64,000 bases of DNA. It comes from an uncultured Sulfurimonas sp. (GTDB lineage: Bacteria > Campylobacterota > Campylobacteria > Campylobacterales > Sulfurimonadaceae). The notes below the pieces were generated by a model, which was not told the origin of the DNA, made no database searches, and was given only the letters and a program-made list of their open reading frames with translations. This document shows positions 35,513-45,881 of the stretch, one piece after another (position 1 is the stretch's first letter; the number at the start of each line of letters is the position of its first letter). The stretch is taken from positions 2,245,781-2,309,780 of the forward strand of contig NZ_OY759725.1 of assembly GCF_963662755.1 (NCBI RefSeq). Direction: 5' to 3'. Made by a program: the position numbers and the translations under genes.

Positions 35513-36871
35513 TTGGATTTTGTGATACAAAAGGCTCTACCTAAAAATAGATCTGAGATGATAGAAGTGTTGAGACCTTGGAATCTTCACAAAATACCAT
35601 CTCCTGAGGCTTCGGAATTTGATTTTGATTTTTTCTTTGTTGCAAAAATGAAGAGTAAAATCATAGGCATAGCAGGGTATAAGTTACTATCAAGTGATAT
35701 AGCAGAAACAAGATCTTTGGCAGTATTTCCAGAGTTTCAGGGTTCTGGAGTTGGTAAAGAACTTCAAAATGCAAGACTTGAAGCTATGTATAAGGCTGGA
35801 ATAAAAAGAGTTATAACATACACAGATAGACAAGAAACAATTGTTTGGTATAAAAAACATTATGGATATATTCAAACAGGAACTACTAAAAAAAAGTCTA
35901 ATCATGGGCTTGGAGATGTGAATTTTTGGACAAGATTAGAGCTTGACTTAACTAACTACATTAACAATAAAACTAAAATATCTCAAGATAAATTTGAATA
36001 TATACAACTCAATGAGCCTCCTCCTTTATCAGCATATCAACCACTTATTATAAATGTTGCTTTAACAGGCATGGTACCTACAAAAAATCTAACTTCATAT
36101 GTTCCAATATCTGTTGATGAAATTATTGAAGATGCTATTAAAGTTCATGATGCAGGAGCTAGTATAGTACATTTGCATGCTAGAGATAAAGATGGTGTTC
36201 CTGTGTCTGATGCAAGATATTTTGAATCAATCATAAGTGTATTAAGAAAAGAAAGACCAGAACTTATATGTTGTGCTACTACTTCAGGTCGTGGAGGAAT
36301 AGCCTTTGAGAAGCGTAGTGAAGTTTTGCATCTAAGTGGAAAATCCAAACCTGATATGGCGAGTTTAACACTAGGTTCACTTAACTTTTTATCAGGTGCT
36401 AGTGTTAACTCTCTAGAGACAATTCAGCGTTTAGCAATACTGATGAAAGAGAAAAATATTATGCCTGAACTAGAAGTTTTTGACATTGGTATGATAAATG
36501 TAGCAAAATATCTTGAACGTCATAATATTATTGATGGGGTAAAATATTTTAATATTTTGCTTGGAAATTTAAATACTGCATCTGCAACACTTGGTGACTT
36601 ATCTCACATATATTCTTCTTTACCTCATAATTCTATTTGGGCAGCTTCAGGTTTAGGAGCTTTTCAACTTCCTATGAATATGGCTGCAATAATTGCAGGA
36701 GGTAACGTTCGTGTAGGTCTTGAGGATAATATATATTATGATAGCAAAGAAACTAAACTAACTACAAATAAAGAATTGGTAGAGCGTGTTGTAAGATTAT
36801 CTGGTGAGTTAGGACGTGAAATTTCTAGCCCAATTCAAACAAGGAAAAGATTAGGCTTAAATTATGTATAA
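35513..36871 (+). CDS. GNAT acyltransferase fused to beta-keto acid cleavage enzyme (BKACE, DUF849)
   Basis: A 452-residue two-domain protein with a TTG start. Residues 1-145 are a GNAT domain: the CoA-binding loop is QGSGVG at 76-81, after the SLAVFPEF strand, with YTDRQETIVWYKKHYGY as the C-terminal part. Residues about 175-452 are a BKACE domain: H220 and H222 in IVHLHARD bind the metal, and R400, E404 and D405 in VRVGLEDN match the catalytic arginine, metal-binding glutamate and aspartate of Kce. BKACEs convert a beta-keto acid plus acetyl-CoA to acetoacetate and a new acyl-CoA. All key residues are present, so both domains look active. It overlaps the ATP-grasp gene by 8 bp. Product unknown. 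Confidence 0.88.
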   Translation: MDFVIQKALPKNRSEMIEVLRPWNLHKIPSPEASEFDFDFFFVAKMKSKIIGIAGYKLLSSDIAETRSLAVFPEFQGSGVGKELQNARLEAMYKAGIKRVITYTDRQETIVWYKKHYGYIQTGTTKKKSNHGLGDVNFWTRLELDLTNYINNKTKISQDKFEYIQLNEPPPLSAYQPLIINVALTGMVPTKNLTSYVPISVDEIIEDAIKVHDAGASIVHLHARDKDGVPVSDARYFESIISVLRKERPELICCATTSGRGGIAFEKRSEVLHLSGKSKPDMASLTLGSLNFLSGASVNSLETIQRLAILMKEKNIMPELEVFDIGMINVAKYLERHNIIDGVKYFNILLGNLNTASATLGDLSHIYSSLPHNSIWAASGLGAFQLPMNMAAIIAGGNVRVGLEDNIYYDSKETKLTTNKELVERVVRLSGELGREISSPIQTRKRLGLNYV

Positions 36872-38627
36872 GCAACAAACTAGAAATTTTGTATATGGTT
36901 TAAGTACACCAAATAATTTCAACATAAACTTACTTGATGATTGGCTAAAATCAGCATTGGATATAGAAGAAGCAGATTTTATAAATTCAAATAAATCAAT
37001 GGAGTTATTGGTAAATAGACAGATGTTATTTATTCGCTCATTAATGCAAAGTATCTTATTGCCATATTTTGATCTAGGCACAATTTTAAAAATAAAAAAA
37101 GAATCAAACTCATCCTCAAAGTGGAATGTAAATATTAATCTTGTAAATATAGAACAAATACCAAATTTATACTACGAGACAATAATAAATTTTGCAATAA
37201 AAAATGTTGAATGGATGATGAATAATCAAAAAAGCATTGAAAATAAAGAAAAATTATATAAAAGAGTTGAAAAAGAAATTATACATAAGTTAAAAAATTT
37301 TAGTAATTCTGGTAAATCAACTATGCCAATACTTTATTGCGTGTATAAAAAAAAGATACCATTTTTTCATCTAGGTAGTGCTGTTTATCAGTTAGGATAT
37401 GGTTCAAATTCAAGATTAATTAATAAAAGTACAACTGATTTGGATTCAAATATAGGAGCAAGATTATCCAATGATAAAATAATGACATCCAATATAATTC
37501 GAATGGCAGGTCTACCTGCTCCTGTTAATGGTGTATCTATAAATATTGAAAATGCAACTGTGATTGCTAAAAAATTAGGGTGGCCTATAGTTGTTAAACC
37601 TGTAGATGCAGATCGTGGAGAGGGTGTAAGTGTTGGAATAAAAAATAATAAACAACTAGAAGTTGCATTTGAAAAAGCAAAAAGATACTCCAAGTCTAAG
37701 CGAATTATTATAGAAAGAGAAGTTAAGGGAGTTGCACATAGGATTTTAGTAGCAAATGAGAAACTAATATATGCAGTAAAACGTTTGCCTATTTCTATAG
37801 AAGGTGATGGAGTAAAAAAAGTTTCAGAATTAATACAAGAAGCAAACGAAAATGTTAAAAGTAAACCTCCATGGTTAAGAAAAAAATTATTTCCTAATGA
37901 TAAAGAAGCATTAGAAGCTATGAAATTATCATCTTATACAATGTCATCAATACCTAAAAAAGAAGAACTTGTACCATTGAGAATTATAGAATCTACTGCA
38001 TCTGGTGGAACACCTCAAAATGTTACAGATATTATTCATAAAGACAATATAGATATAGCTTTAAGAGTTGTAAAACTTTTTGGACTAGAAGTCTCTGGTG
38101 TAGATATCATCAGTGAAGATATTACAAAACCATGGCATGTAAATGGAGCTATAATCAATGAAATAAATTATGCACCAGCCTTTGGTATAAGTGAAATTTC
38201 TCGAAATAGTATGCCTGCTTATCTTGATACTATTTTAAATAATAATGGTCGCATTCCTATTAGTTTTATAATTGGTGGAAATAAAGCTATGTCTGTAGCC
38301 TTAGAAAAGCAAAATGAACTTATAAAACAAGGAGTTTCTTGTTTTGTAAGCAGCCATAATGTTACAGTAAATGGACTTAGAAAAGGAATGATACTTCCGT
38401 TTAATAGTTTATATAAAAGGTGTAAATCACTCTTAATGAATATTCAAGTTGAAGCTATTATTTTAGTTGTTCAAACTGATGAACTAATACATAGTGGTAT
38501 TCCTTGTTGTTATATTGATAATATTATAAAGGTAGATGAAGAGATTGTATCATCAAAAAACCTACAAGAAAAACTACCTAAAACAAGAGTGAAAACTCTA
38601 TGGAAGTTACTAAATCAACTGCCATAA
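36864..38627 (+). CDS. Cyanophycin-synthetase-like ATP-grasp ligase with degenerate Mur domain
   Basis: A 587-residue protein. Residues about 160-200 (LGSAVYQLGYGSNSRLINKS) and the ATP-grasp core (IVVKPVDADRGEGVSVGI at 242-259, EREVKGVAHRILV at 284-296, INEINYAPAF at 431-440) follow cyanophycin synthetase CphA. The part after GRIPIS (462-467) aligns with the CphA Mur-ligase domain, but the P-loop GTNGKTT is replaced by GGNKAMS and the domain stops after about 120 residues, so only the ATP-grasp site can work. It should form an amide with ATP. Coupling to the GNAT-BKACE gene implies a shared pathway. It is not a true CphA. Confidence 0.85.
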   Translation: MYKQQTRNFVYGLSTPNNFNINLLDDWLKSALDIEEADFINSNKSMELLVNRQMLFIRSLMQSILLPYFDLGTILKIKKESNSSSKWNVNINLVNIEQIPNLYYETIINFAIKNVEWMMNNQKSIENKEKLYKRVEKEIIHKLKNFSNSGKSTMPILYCVYKKKIPFFHLGSAVYQLGYGSNSRLINKSTTDLDSNIGARLSNDKIMTSNIIRMAGLPAPVNGVSINIENATVIAKKLGWPIVVKPVDADRGEGVSVGIKNNKQLEVAFEKAKRYSKSKRIIIEREVKGVAHRILVANEKLIYAVKRLPISIEGDGVKKVSELIQEANENVKSKPPWLRKKLFPNDKEALEAMKLSSYTMSSIPKKEELVPLRIIESTASGGTPQNVTDIIHKDNIDIALRVVKLFGLEVSGVDIISEDITKPWHVNGAIINEINYAPAFGISEISRNSMPAYLDTILNNNGRIPISFIIGGNKAMSVALEKQNELIKQGVSCFVSSHNVTVNGLRKGMILPFNSLYKRCKSLLMNIQVEAIILVVQTDELIHSGIPCCYIDNIIKVDEEIVSSKNLQEKLPKTRVKTLWKLLNQLP

Positions 38628-39802
38628 AGTTTATAATAAGCACTCATTCTGCTAGAGACTCTTTTTAAATAGTGTTTAGGCTCATCAAATCTTAAATCTT
38701 TCATTAGTTTATCATAAACCTGTGTAGCTGATTTTGCATTTATTAGCGGGGCTGCTTTTTTCATATTGTAATTTTTAGTAAAGGCCCATGCAATATTTCC
38801 AGCTCCAGTATTATATGCAGCTATGGTACAGTAAAGTCTAGTATCTGGATCTTTGATATCTTTTAAATATTTATAATAAAGTATATGCAAGTAAGCACTA
38901 CCCATTGTAATATTATTGGTGCTATTGTAAAGATATGCTCCTGAGACTAACTTTTTTTCTTTATATAAAAAATTATATGTGTCTATTCCTGCTGTTCTTG
39001 GAACAATTTGCATCAGCCCATAAGCAGGTATGTGTGATCTTGCTCTTGGATTGAAACTACTCTCTGTATGCATCACAGCAAAAACTAAAGCTATAGGAAG
39101 TTTTTGTTTTTTAGCTTGTTTTTTTACTTCTTCAAGATAAACTTTAGATCTTTTTATCATAGTATCTTGAGGTAATTTAACATTTAAAGAATAAACTTTT
39201 GCATGTTTTACTTTATTTGATTCTTTAACTTTTATGTTGTCATATTTTACATATTTATTAACATAAGATTTTACACTACTTTGAGTTGGCGGTTTGTTAA
39301 ATACAATATTTGACAAGATGGGTTCGGCTTTTACTTTTGCACTAACCATATCAAAAGGTTTTTTTATTTTTGCTAGTTTTTTTTCTAGTGGATCATTTTC
39401 TTGAACTGTTTTAGTATCAACAGTTACAACTTTTGCTAAAGCTATTTGAAGTTTTTGTTCTGCTTCTTGTGGTGAAGAAGCAATAGTCTCTATGCTAATT
39501 TCTTCTTTGGAAAAATCTACATCAGTTCTAGTTTTTTTATCTTCAGTATATGAAACCCACTGTTTTTTAGTAGAAGTTTTTGGTTCATCCCAAAAAACAC
39601 CTATTTCTTTTTTATACTCTTCAAAGGCTTTATCTTGAGCTTTTTGGTAAGCTTCAAACTCTTCTTCTTGACTCTTTTTGTAGATGCCAAACTGCTCTTT
39701 TTCACTGTTGAAACCTTGCATCTGTTGGTTTTTAAAGTCTTGAGCATTTTGAGCTATAAGAGCGGAGGCTAGACAAGTTCCAAATAGTAATTTTTTAAGC
39801 AT
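38615..39802 (-). CDS. Lytic murein transglycosylase, MltC-like
   Basis: A 395-residue exported protein. After a signal peptide (LLFGTCLASALIA) comes a charged coiled-coil-like segment (about 20-75), then a linker and a C-terminal SLT domain: catalytic glutamate in MHTESSFNPRARS, then YGLMQIVPRTAG and AAYNTGAGN. MltC shares the QNAQDF-like start and domain order. It cleaves peptidoglycan glycan strands in the periplasm. Its end overlaps the convergent ATP-grasp gene by 13 bp. Three bases separate it from the HIT gene upstream. Confidence 0.9.
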   Translation of the reverse strand: MLKKLLFGTCLASALIAQNAQDFKNQQMQGFNSEKEQFGIYKKSQEEEFEAYQKAQDKAFEEYKKEIGVFWDEPKTSTKKQWVSYTEDKKTRTDVDFSKEEISIETIASSPQEAEQKLQIALAKVVTVDTKTVQENDPLEKKLAKIKKPFDMVSAKVKAEPILSNIVFNKPPTQSSVKSYVNKYVKYDNIKVKESNKVKHAKVYSLNVKLPQDTMIKRSKVYLEEVKKQAKKQKLPIALVFAVMHTESSFNPRARSHIPAYGLMQIVPRTAGIDTYNFLYKEKKLVSGAYLYNSTNNITMGSAYLHILYYKYLKDIKDPDTRLYCTIAAYNTGAGNIAWAFTKNYNMKKAAPLINAKSATQVYDKLMKDLRFDEPKHYLKRVSSRMSAYYKLYGS

Positions 39803-39804
39803 TA

Positions 39805-40161
39805 TTAAAAATGACCTTTAGGATCTGCATCGCTAAAATGACCCCATTTTAATTTTGCACCACCAAGTACATGGAAGTGTAAATGTTTAACTTCTTGACC
39901 ACCATTTTCACCAATATTTGTTATGACACGATAGCCACTATTTTCTATTTTTACTTCTTTTGCAATTTTTTGAATAAATTCAGTCATGCCAGCCATAATC
40001 TCACTACTAACTTCGTTAAAACTATCTACATGTAGCTTTGGAATTACTAGTATATGAATTGGAGCTTTTGGATTGATATCATGAAAAGCGATGAAATTAT
40101 CATCTTCCAAGATTATATTTGAAGGTATTTCTTTGTTTACGATTTTACAAAATAGACACAT
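39805..40161 (-). CDS. HIT-family nucleotide-binding protein
   Basis: A 118-residue protein with the histidine triad HLHFHVLGG near residue 97-105 and an N-terminal zinc-like pair (CLFCKIV). It is of the HinT/HIT type, hydrolysing nucleoside phosphoramidates or similar. The divergent neighbour is pheS, as in Campylobacter. Confidence 0.93.
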   Translation of the reverse strand: MCLFCKIVNKEIPSNIILEDDNFIAFHDINPKAPIHILVIPKLHVDSFNEVSSEIMAGMTEFIQKIAKEVKIENSGYRVITNIGENGGQEVKHLHFHVLGGAKLKWGHFSDADPKGHF

Positions 40162-40242
40162 TTTTTTCCCTTTATTTTATTGATATTGATTAAATTATAT
40201 CACATAAATAATGAATGAAGCTATATATAAATTATATTTGAC

Positions 40243-40279
40243 TATAATCTTTTTTAAAATTTTAAGAGGGTTTAACCCT
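40243..40279 (+). promoter_or_regulatory. pheS promoter -10 and leader palindrome
   Basis: TATAAT at 40243-40248 lies 38 bp before the pheS ATG chosen here. Between them is AGGGTTTAACCCT (40267-40279), a perfect palindrome that folds to a 5 bp stem and covers the only SD-like run (AAGAGGG). This could lower translation of pheS; no leader peptide is visible. Confidence 0.45.
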
Positions 40280-40285
40280 GCGATT

Positions 40286-41290
40286 ATGGAGACTCTATTG
40301 AAAGAGTGGTATGATAAAATAAAAGAATCACAGAGTGTTGAGAATCTTGAAGAGATTCGTATTTCTGTGTTTGGAAAAAAAGGTGTTCTCGCAGCAGAAT
40401 TTGCTAAAATGAAAACAGCACCAAATGAAGAAAAATCAAAAATAGCTAAAGATTTAAACACGCATAAAAGTTCATTAATGAATGAAATGACTGCAAGAAA
40501 AATCATTCTTCAAACTCAAGAATTAAAAGATGCTATGAAAGCAGAAGCTATAGATGTTTCTATGTTTAGTCTCTCTTGTGAAACTGGTGCATTGCATCCA
40601 GTTATGGAGACTATGGATAGAATCGTAGAATACTTTTCTGCTATGAACTTCGCTGTAAAAACTGGAAATATGGTAGAAGATGATTTTAACAATTTTGAAG
40701 CATTAAATCTTCCAAAATATCATCCAGCAAGAGATATGCAAGATACATTTTACTTTAAAGATGAGATGCTACTTCGTACTCATACTTCACCTGTTCAGAT
40801 TAGAACTATGATGAGCCATAAACCACCTATCCGTATGATAGCTCCTGGTGCTGTTTTTCGTCGTGATTATGACCTAACTCACACTCCAATGTTTCATCAA
40901 GTTGAAGGGCTTTTAGTTGATGATGAGGGAAAAGTTTCTTTTGCTAATTTGAAGTATATTTTAGAAGACTTTTTGAAGTTTATGTTTGGAGATGTTGATG
41001 TGCGTTTTCGTCCATCTTTTTTCCCTTTTACAGAACCATCAGCAGAGGTAGATATCTCTTGTGTGTTTTGTAAAGGAAAGGGCTGTAGAGTTTGTTCTAA
41101 AACGGGATGGTTAGAAGTTTTAGGATGCGGAATTGTTGATCCAAATGTTTTTGAAGCAGTTAATTACAAACATGTCAGTGGATATGCTTTTGGTCTAGGT
41201 GTTGAGAGATTTGCGATGTTGATTCATCATATTGGAGATCTTCGTTCACTATTTGAGGGAGATATTAAGTTGCTGGAGCAGTTTCAATGA
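40286..41290 (+). CDS. pheS: Phenylalanine-tRNA ligase alpha subunit
   Basis: I place the start at the ATG at 40286 (334 residues, [12 protein letters not shown]), because the frame upstream would begin inside the promoter and family members start near here. Class II motifs are visible: [41 protein letters not shown] and [11 protein letters not shown]. It binds ATP, Phe and the tRNA end with PheT, whose gene overlaps by 4 bp. Confidence 0.95.
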   Translation: METLLKEWYDKIKESQSVENLEEIRISVFGKKGVLAAEFAKMKTAPNEEKSKIAKDLNTHKSSLMNEMTARKIILQTQELKDAMKAEAIDVSMFSLSCETGALHPVMETMDRIVEYFSAMNFAVKTGNMVEDDFNNFEALNLPKYHPARDMQDTFYFKDEMLLRTHTSPVQIRTMMSHKPPIRMIAPGAVFRRDYDLTHTPMFHQVEGLLVDDEGKVSFANLKYILEDFLKFMFGDVDVRFRPSFFPFTEPSAEVDISCVFCKGKGCRVCSKTGWLEVLGCGIVDPNVFEAVNYKHVSGYAFGLGVERFAMLIHHIGDLRSLFEGDIKLLEQFQ

Positions 41291-43620
41291 TAGTTACTAG
41301 AAGTTGGTTAAATGAGTGGATTGATCTTAGTGGAATTACAACTGAAAATTTAGCAAAAACATTTAATGCAATTGGTTTAGAAGTAGATCGAATGCATACA
41401 TATAAAGTTCCTAAAAAAATTATTGTAGGTAAAGTTTTAGAGTGTGAAAAACATCCAGATGCAGATAAATTAAACGTTTGTAAAGTAGATATTGGAACAA
41501 GTATTCGTCAAATTGTTTGTGGCGCTTCAAATGTAAGAGTTGGACTTGACGTTGTAGTTGCAACTATCGGCGCAGTTATGCCAAATGGTACAGTTATAAA
41601 ACCTGTAAAACTCAGAGGTGTTGAATCTGAGGGTATGATTTGTAGTGCTAGTGAAATTGGTCTTGAAGATTTTCAAAGTGGAATATTAGAACTAGATAGT
41701 AGTATTGGTAAGTATGAACTAGGTCAAGAAGTATCTACGCTTCCTACATTAAATGATGATTTGATAGAGATAGAACTAACTGCAAATCGTGGTGATTGTT
41801 TAAGTATTAGAGGTGTTGCACGAGATTTAAGTGCTGCGTATGATAGACCTATTATAGAAACAAATATCAATGAAGATGAAGACAGAAGAGTGGGAATAGG
41901 GCGAATTTTAAGTCTTTCTCACGAAAATGGCTTAGATGTTAATCTTCGCTATAGAGCAGTTGACTTAAAAGATTTATCTCTTCCTTTGATTGTAAAACTT
42001 AGATTAGCTCAAATGGAAGATTCTAGAGAAACCGATATAGAAGCTCTGATGCTTTATGTGACTCAAAGTAGTGGCGTAATTATAAGAGCTTATAATTATG
42101 ATTTTTTCTGTGCAAATAATGACTCAATTGCAAAAGTTGAGCTTAAAAAAGATGAAAATGGTTATGCATCTATAATGTCAAGTGCTAAAGCTTCAACTAT
42201 TGGAATTATCCAAGAAGATGCATCTAAGGTTACTTATGATGAGGGAACAGTTTTACTAGAAGCTAGTTATATTCCTCCAGATATTATCTCTAAAAAAATG
42301 CAAGAGTCTAAGATAGAGTCTGGTCCAATGTATTATAGAACATCAAGAGGAAGTGAACCTGAATTAAATCAAGGTCTTAATTTTTGTTTGAACTTATTAG
42401 AATCAAATTCTAATTCATCAGTATATGGTGGCACTATAGAACTATGTGACTCTTATGAAGATAAAATTGTAAGTGTTACAAAAAGTGAAATAGATGAAAT
42501 AGTTGGGGCAAAAATAGACAAAGTTAAAATAACTAAGATTTTAAGAAATTTAGGTTTTGATACAACGAAATCATCACAAGAAAATTTTGTGATAGCTGTC
42601 CCAAGATTTCGCCATGATATCTCAAATAAACAAGATATTGTCGAAGAAATTGTTCGTCTTGTTGGAATAGACAATATCCCATCAAAGCCTTTTGTTTTTT
42701 CTGAATCTTCAAAACTTGAAGATGATTATTTCGCATATAAAAAACGTAGCATCTATAGACACAAAGCCGCACAAAGCGGTTTTTTTGAAAATGTAGCTTT
42801 TATATTTGATGAGAAAAAAGTTCTTAGTGAGTATGGTTTTAATACGACTGATGAAGAGCTAGAGCTTTTAAATCCAATAGTAAATACTTTAGATACATTA
42901 AGACCAACTTTAATGAGTGGACTTTTAAAAGCTGCATCTCAAAATGTGAAAAATGGTGTAGCATCTGTAAGACTATTTGAAGTTGGTTCTGTATTTTCTC
43001 CACTAAGAGAAGAGTCTTTAAGAATGTCTTTTTTATTTAGTGGTGATACTCAAAAAGAAAGTTTAGCAAATGCTGGAAAGCCTAAAAAAGTGGATTTTGC
43101 ATTTTTTACACAAAAGATATCTGATGTAATAGGTGAATTTGAACTTCGCCAATATGAAACATCACATACACTTTCTCATATTTATCAATGTGCTCAACTT
43201 TTACAAAATGGTGAAATCATCGGTGAATTGTTCCGTGTGCATCCAACTGTAGAAGATGATTATGGACTTGAAGCTACTTATATGTGTGAACTTGATTTTA
43301 CAAAACTTTCTTATGGACTAAAAATTGCAAAAAAATCATCAAAATATCAAGCATCTTTTAGAGATTTAAGCATTATTATGCCAAAAAGTATGAAATATGA
43401 AGATGTCAAAAAAGTAATAGATGAAAATGCTACTAATGAACTTATAAGATTTTATCCAGTTGATAAATATAGTGATGAAGCTTTAGGTGAAAATATGAGC
43501 TTATCAATTCGCTTTGTACTTCAATCATTTGAGAAAACTTTAGAAGAAGATGATATAAACTCTTCTATGGAAGCGATATTAAAAGCTTTAAATAGTAAGT
43601 TAGGAATCGGTCTTAGATGA
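41287..43620 (+). CDS. pheT: Phenylalanine-tRNA ligase beta subunit
   Basis: A 777-residue subunit with the usual order: tRNA-binding (EMAP-like) domain at about 40-150 ([21 protein letters not shown]), B3/B4 editing domain, B5 domain, and the C-terminal anticodon-binding ferredoxin-like domain ([20 protein letters not shown]). Length is standard. It overlaps pheS and aroA by 4 bp each, so the three are coupled. Confidence 0.96.
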   Translation: MIVTRSWLNEWIDLSGITTENLAKTFNAIGLEVDRMHTYKVPKKIIVGKVLECEKHPDADKLNVCKVDIGTSIRQIVCGASNVRVGLDVVVATIGAVMPNGTVIKPVKLRGVESEGMICSASEIGLEDFQSGILELDSSIGKYELGQEVSTLPTLNDDLIEIELTANRGDCLSIRGVARDLSAAYDRPIIETNINEDEDRRVGIGRILSLSHENGLDVNLRYRAVDLKDLSLPLIVKLRLAQMEDSRETDIEALMLYVTQSSGVIIRAYNYDFFCANNDSIAKVELKKDENGYASIMSSAKASTIGIIQEDASKVTYDEGTVLLEASYIPPDIISKKMQESKIESGPMYYRTSRGSEPELNQGLNFCLNLLESNSNSSVYGGTIELCDSYEDKIVSVTKSEIDEIVGAKIDKVKITKILRNLGFDTTKSSQENFVIAVPRFRHDISNKQDIVEEIVRLVGIDNIPSKPFVFSESSKLEDDYFAYKKRSIYRHKAAQSGFFENVAFIFDEKKVLSEYGFNTTDEELELLNPIVNTLDTLRPTLMSGLLKAASQNVKNGVASVRLFEVGSVFSPLREESLRMSFLFSGDTQKESLANAGKPKKVDFAFFTQKISDVIGEFELRQYETSHTLSHIYQCAQLLQNGEIIGELFRVHPTVEDDYGLEATYMCELDFTKLSYGLKIAKKSSKYQASFRDLSIIMPKSMKYEDVKKVIDENATNELIRFYPVDKYSDEALGENMSLSIRFVLQSFEKTLEEDDINSSMEAILKALNSKLGIGLR

Positions 43621-44897
43621 GCTGTGTTGCAGTAAGCAAAGCCAATAAATTTTCAATAAAATTAGAAGCAATTGCACCTGATAAATCTATCTCTCATCGT
43701 TGTGCTATGTTTGCTATGCTTGCATCTGGCACAAGTGAAATCAAAAATTTTTTAAGAGCAGAAGATACTCTTAACTCTTTGGAAATTGTAAAAAATTTAG
43801 GTGCTACTATTGAAGACGATGGTGAGACTATTAAAATTTCTTCTGATGGTATAAAAGAACCATTTGAGATTCTTGATTGTGGAAACTCAGGAACTGGCAT
43901 AAGACTTTTTTGTGGATTACTTAGTTCAGCTAATGGTCATTTTGTTTTAACAGGCGATAAATATCTACGTAAACGCCCAATGAAACGAGTTACAAATCCT
44001 TTACGTGAAATAGGTGCAATTATAGATGGAAGAGAAGATTCTAACTTAGCACCACTTAGTATCCGTGGAGCATCTCTAAAAGCATTTAACTATGAGAGTA
44101 AAATTGCATCTGCTCAAGTTAAATCATGTATGATTTTAGCAGCACTTCGTTCTGATGGAACTTGTACTTATTTTGAACCTGAATTATCTCGTGATCATAC
44201 AGAGAGAATGCTAAAAGGTATGGGTGCAGATATAGTTGTTGATGGACTTAAAACTACAATAAGCCCTATGAAGAAACTTTTATCTCCTCTTACTATAAGA
44301 GTTCCAGCTGATCCATCAAGTGCATTTTTCTTTGCAGTTGCAGCAGCTATTACACCTGATTCTGACATAGTTTTACAAGGTGTAACACTAAATCCTACTC
44401 GTATAGAAGCGTTTAAAGCATTGGAGAGAATGGGAGCTGATATTAGTTATAAATTAACTGATAATAAGTATGAGCCTATTGGTGATATTCATGTTAAATA
44501 TGCTCCACTTCATTCAATTACAGTAGAAGATAATATTTCATGGCTTATAGATGAACTTCCAGCACTCTCTATTGCTTTTGCTTGTGCAAGCGGAGAGTCT
44601 ATAGTTAAAAATGCAGAGGAACTACGTGTAAAAGAGAGTGACAGAATTTCTACTGTTGTAGAAGGACTCCGTGCTGCAGGTATAGAAGTTCATGAGTACA
44701 AAGATGGCTATAGAGTCGTTGGTGGAGAGTTAAAAAGCGCTACTATAGATAGCGATGGTGATCATAGAATTGCTATGAGTTTTATTATTGCAGGTCTTAG
44801 ATGCGGTATGAATGTAACTGACTTGGATTGTATAAATACATCTTTTCCAAACTTTTTTGAGTTACTACAAAAAATTACTAATCTTGAGTTTAAGTAA
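43617..44897 (+). CDS. aroA: 5-enolpyruvylshikimate-3-phosphate synthase
   Basis: A 426-residue shikimate-pathway enzyme making EPSP from shikimate-3-phosphate and PEP. Signatures are [15 protein letters not shown] at the start, [24 protein letters not shown] and [14 protein letters not shown]. It follows pheT with a 4 bp overlap, so aromatic amino acid synthesis and Phe-tRNA charging share a transcript, an arrangement also seen in Campylobacter. Confidence 0.96.
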   Translation: MSCVAVSKANKFSIKLEAIAPDKSISHRCAMFAMLASGTSEIKNFLRAEDTLNSLEIVKNLGATIEDDGETIKISSDGIKEPFEILDCGNSGTGIRLFCGLLSSANGHFVLTGDKYLRKRPMKRVTNPLREIGAIIDGREDSNLAPLSIRGASLKAFNYESKIASAQVKSCMILAALRSDGTCTYFEPELSRDHTERMLKGMGADIVVDGLKTTISPMKKLLSPLTIRVPADPSSAFFFAVAAAITPDSDIVLQGVTLNPTRIEAFKALERMGADISYKLTDNKYEPIGDIHVKYAPLHSITVEDNISWLIDELPALSIAFACASGESIVKNAEELRVKESDRISTVVEGLRAAGIEVHEYKDGYRVVGGELKSATIDSDGDHRIAMSFIIAGLRCGMNVTDLDCINTSFPNFFELLQKITNLEFK

Positions 44898-44975
44898 AAA
44901 CAAAACGGCTAAATATTCTAAGCGATAAATAAAATAACCTCTCGAATTTGTTCAAATAAAAGGAGACAAATAATT

Positions 44976-45809
44976 ATGAAAATAGAACTTGCTGAAAATT
45001 ATGGATTTTGCTTTGGTGTAAAAAGAGCTATTAAAATAGCAGAAGAGAATAAAAACTCTGCTACTTATGGTCCTCTTATTCATAACTCTAAAGAAATTGC
45101 AAGGCTTGAAAAAGATTTTAAAGTTGGTTTAACTGATAATCATAAAAGTTTTAAATCAGGGGATAAAGCAGTTATTCGTACTCATGGTATTCCAAAAAAT
45201 GAGCTTCAAGAACTAAAAGATAATAGTGTTGATGTGGTAGATGCAACTTGTCCATATGTAACAAAACCACAACAAATTTGTCAAGAAATGAGTGAAGCTG
45301 GTTATGATATTATTATTTTTGGAGATGAAGCGCATCCAGAGATTAAAGGTGTTAAAAGTTATGCTACACATGGTGCAAGAGTGGTTACTTGTCCAAAAGA
45401 TTTAGAAGATTTAAAACTAAAAGAACGTATAGCTTTAGTAGCTCAAACAACTAGAAAAGTTGAAGATTATATGGAAGTAGCTAACTATCTTATACCAAGA
45501 CATAAAGAAGTTAGAGTATTTAATACTATCTGTAATGCTACTTTTGAGAATCAAGAAGCTGTTAGAAAAATCTCTAAAAAAGCTGATGTAATGATTATTA
45601 TAGGTGGTAAAAATTCATCTAACACAAAACAACTCTTTAGCATCTCGGATGATTATTGTCAAAATAGTTACCACATAGAAGATGAAAATGATTTGGACTA
45701 TAGTTGGTTTAAAGACAAAAAATTTTGCGGTATAAGTGCAGGCGCATCTACACCTGATTGGATTATTCAAAATGTTGTAAACTCTATCCAAAAAAATGTC
45801 AATAAATAA
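44976..45809 (+). CDS. ispH: 4-hydroxy-3-methylbut-2-enyl diphosphate reductase
   Basis: A 277-residue iron-sulphur enzyme, last step of the MEP isoprenoid pathway. The three cluster cysteines are in NYGFCFGVKRA (C12), DATCPYV (C96 region) and NTICNAT (C187 region). Strong SD AAAAGGAGA. Substrate residues THGIPKNE and SAGASTPDWII are conserved. It stands between aroA and rpsA. Confidence 0.96.
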   Translation: MKIELAENYGFCFGVKRAIKIAEENKNSATYGPLIHNSKEIARLEKDFKVGLTDNHKSFKSGDKAVIRTHGIPKNELQELKDNSVDVVDATCPYVTKPQQICQEMSEAGYDIIIFGDEAHPEIKGVKSYATHGARVVTCPKDLEDLKLKERIALVAQTTRKVEDYMEVANYLIPRHKEVRVFNTICNATFENQEAVRKISKKADVMIIIGGKNSSNTKQLFSISDDYCQNSYHIEDENDLDYSWFKDKKFCGISAGASTPDWIIQNVVNSIQKNVNK

Positions 45810-45844
45810 TTCTTAAATTAATATTTAAATAAACATTATTTAGA

Positions 45845-45850
45845 TATAAT
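45845..45850 (+). promoter_or_regulatory. Likely -10 box of the rpsA promoter
   Basis: A consensus TATAAT 32 bp before the rpsA ATG, in a very A/T-rich 72 bp gap after ispH. The region upstream is T/A periodic as in Campylobacterota sigma-70 promoters. Confidence 0.5.
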
Positions 45851-45881
45851 CTCGCAATTTTTATGTAACAGAGGATAGGTA

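Noticed and set aside
36864..38627. A genuine cyanophycin synthetase
   Set aside because: Length is 587 instead of about 870, and the Mur-ligase P-loop is lost, so polymer synthesis is not credible.
40211..40285. Longer start of pheS
   Set aside because: It would place the coding start upstream of the TATAAT box and add 25 residues absent from the family.
44898..44975. Structured leader of ispH
   Set aside because: Only a 6 bp ATTTGT/ACAAAT repeat around the SD was found; the shared 20-nt motif of the ubiD leader is absent.
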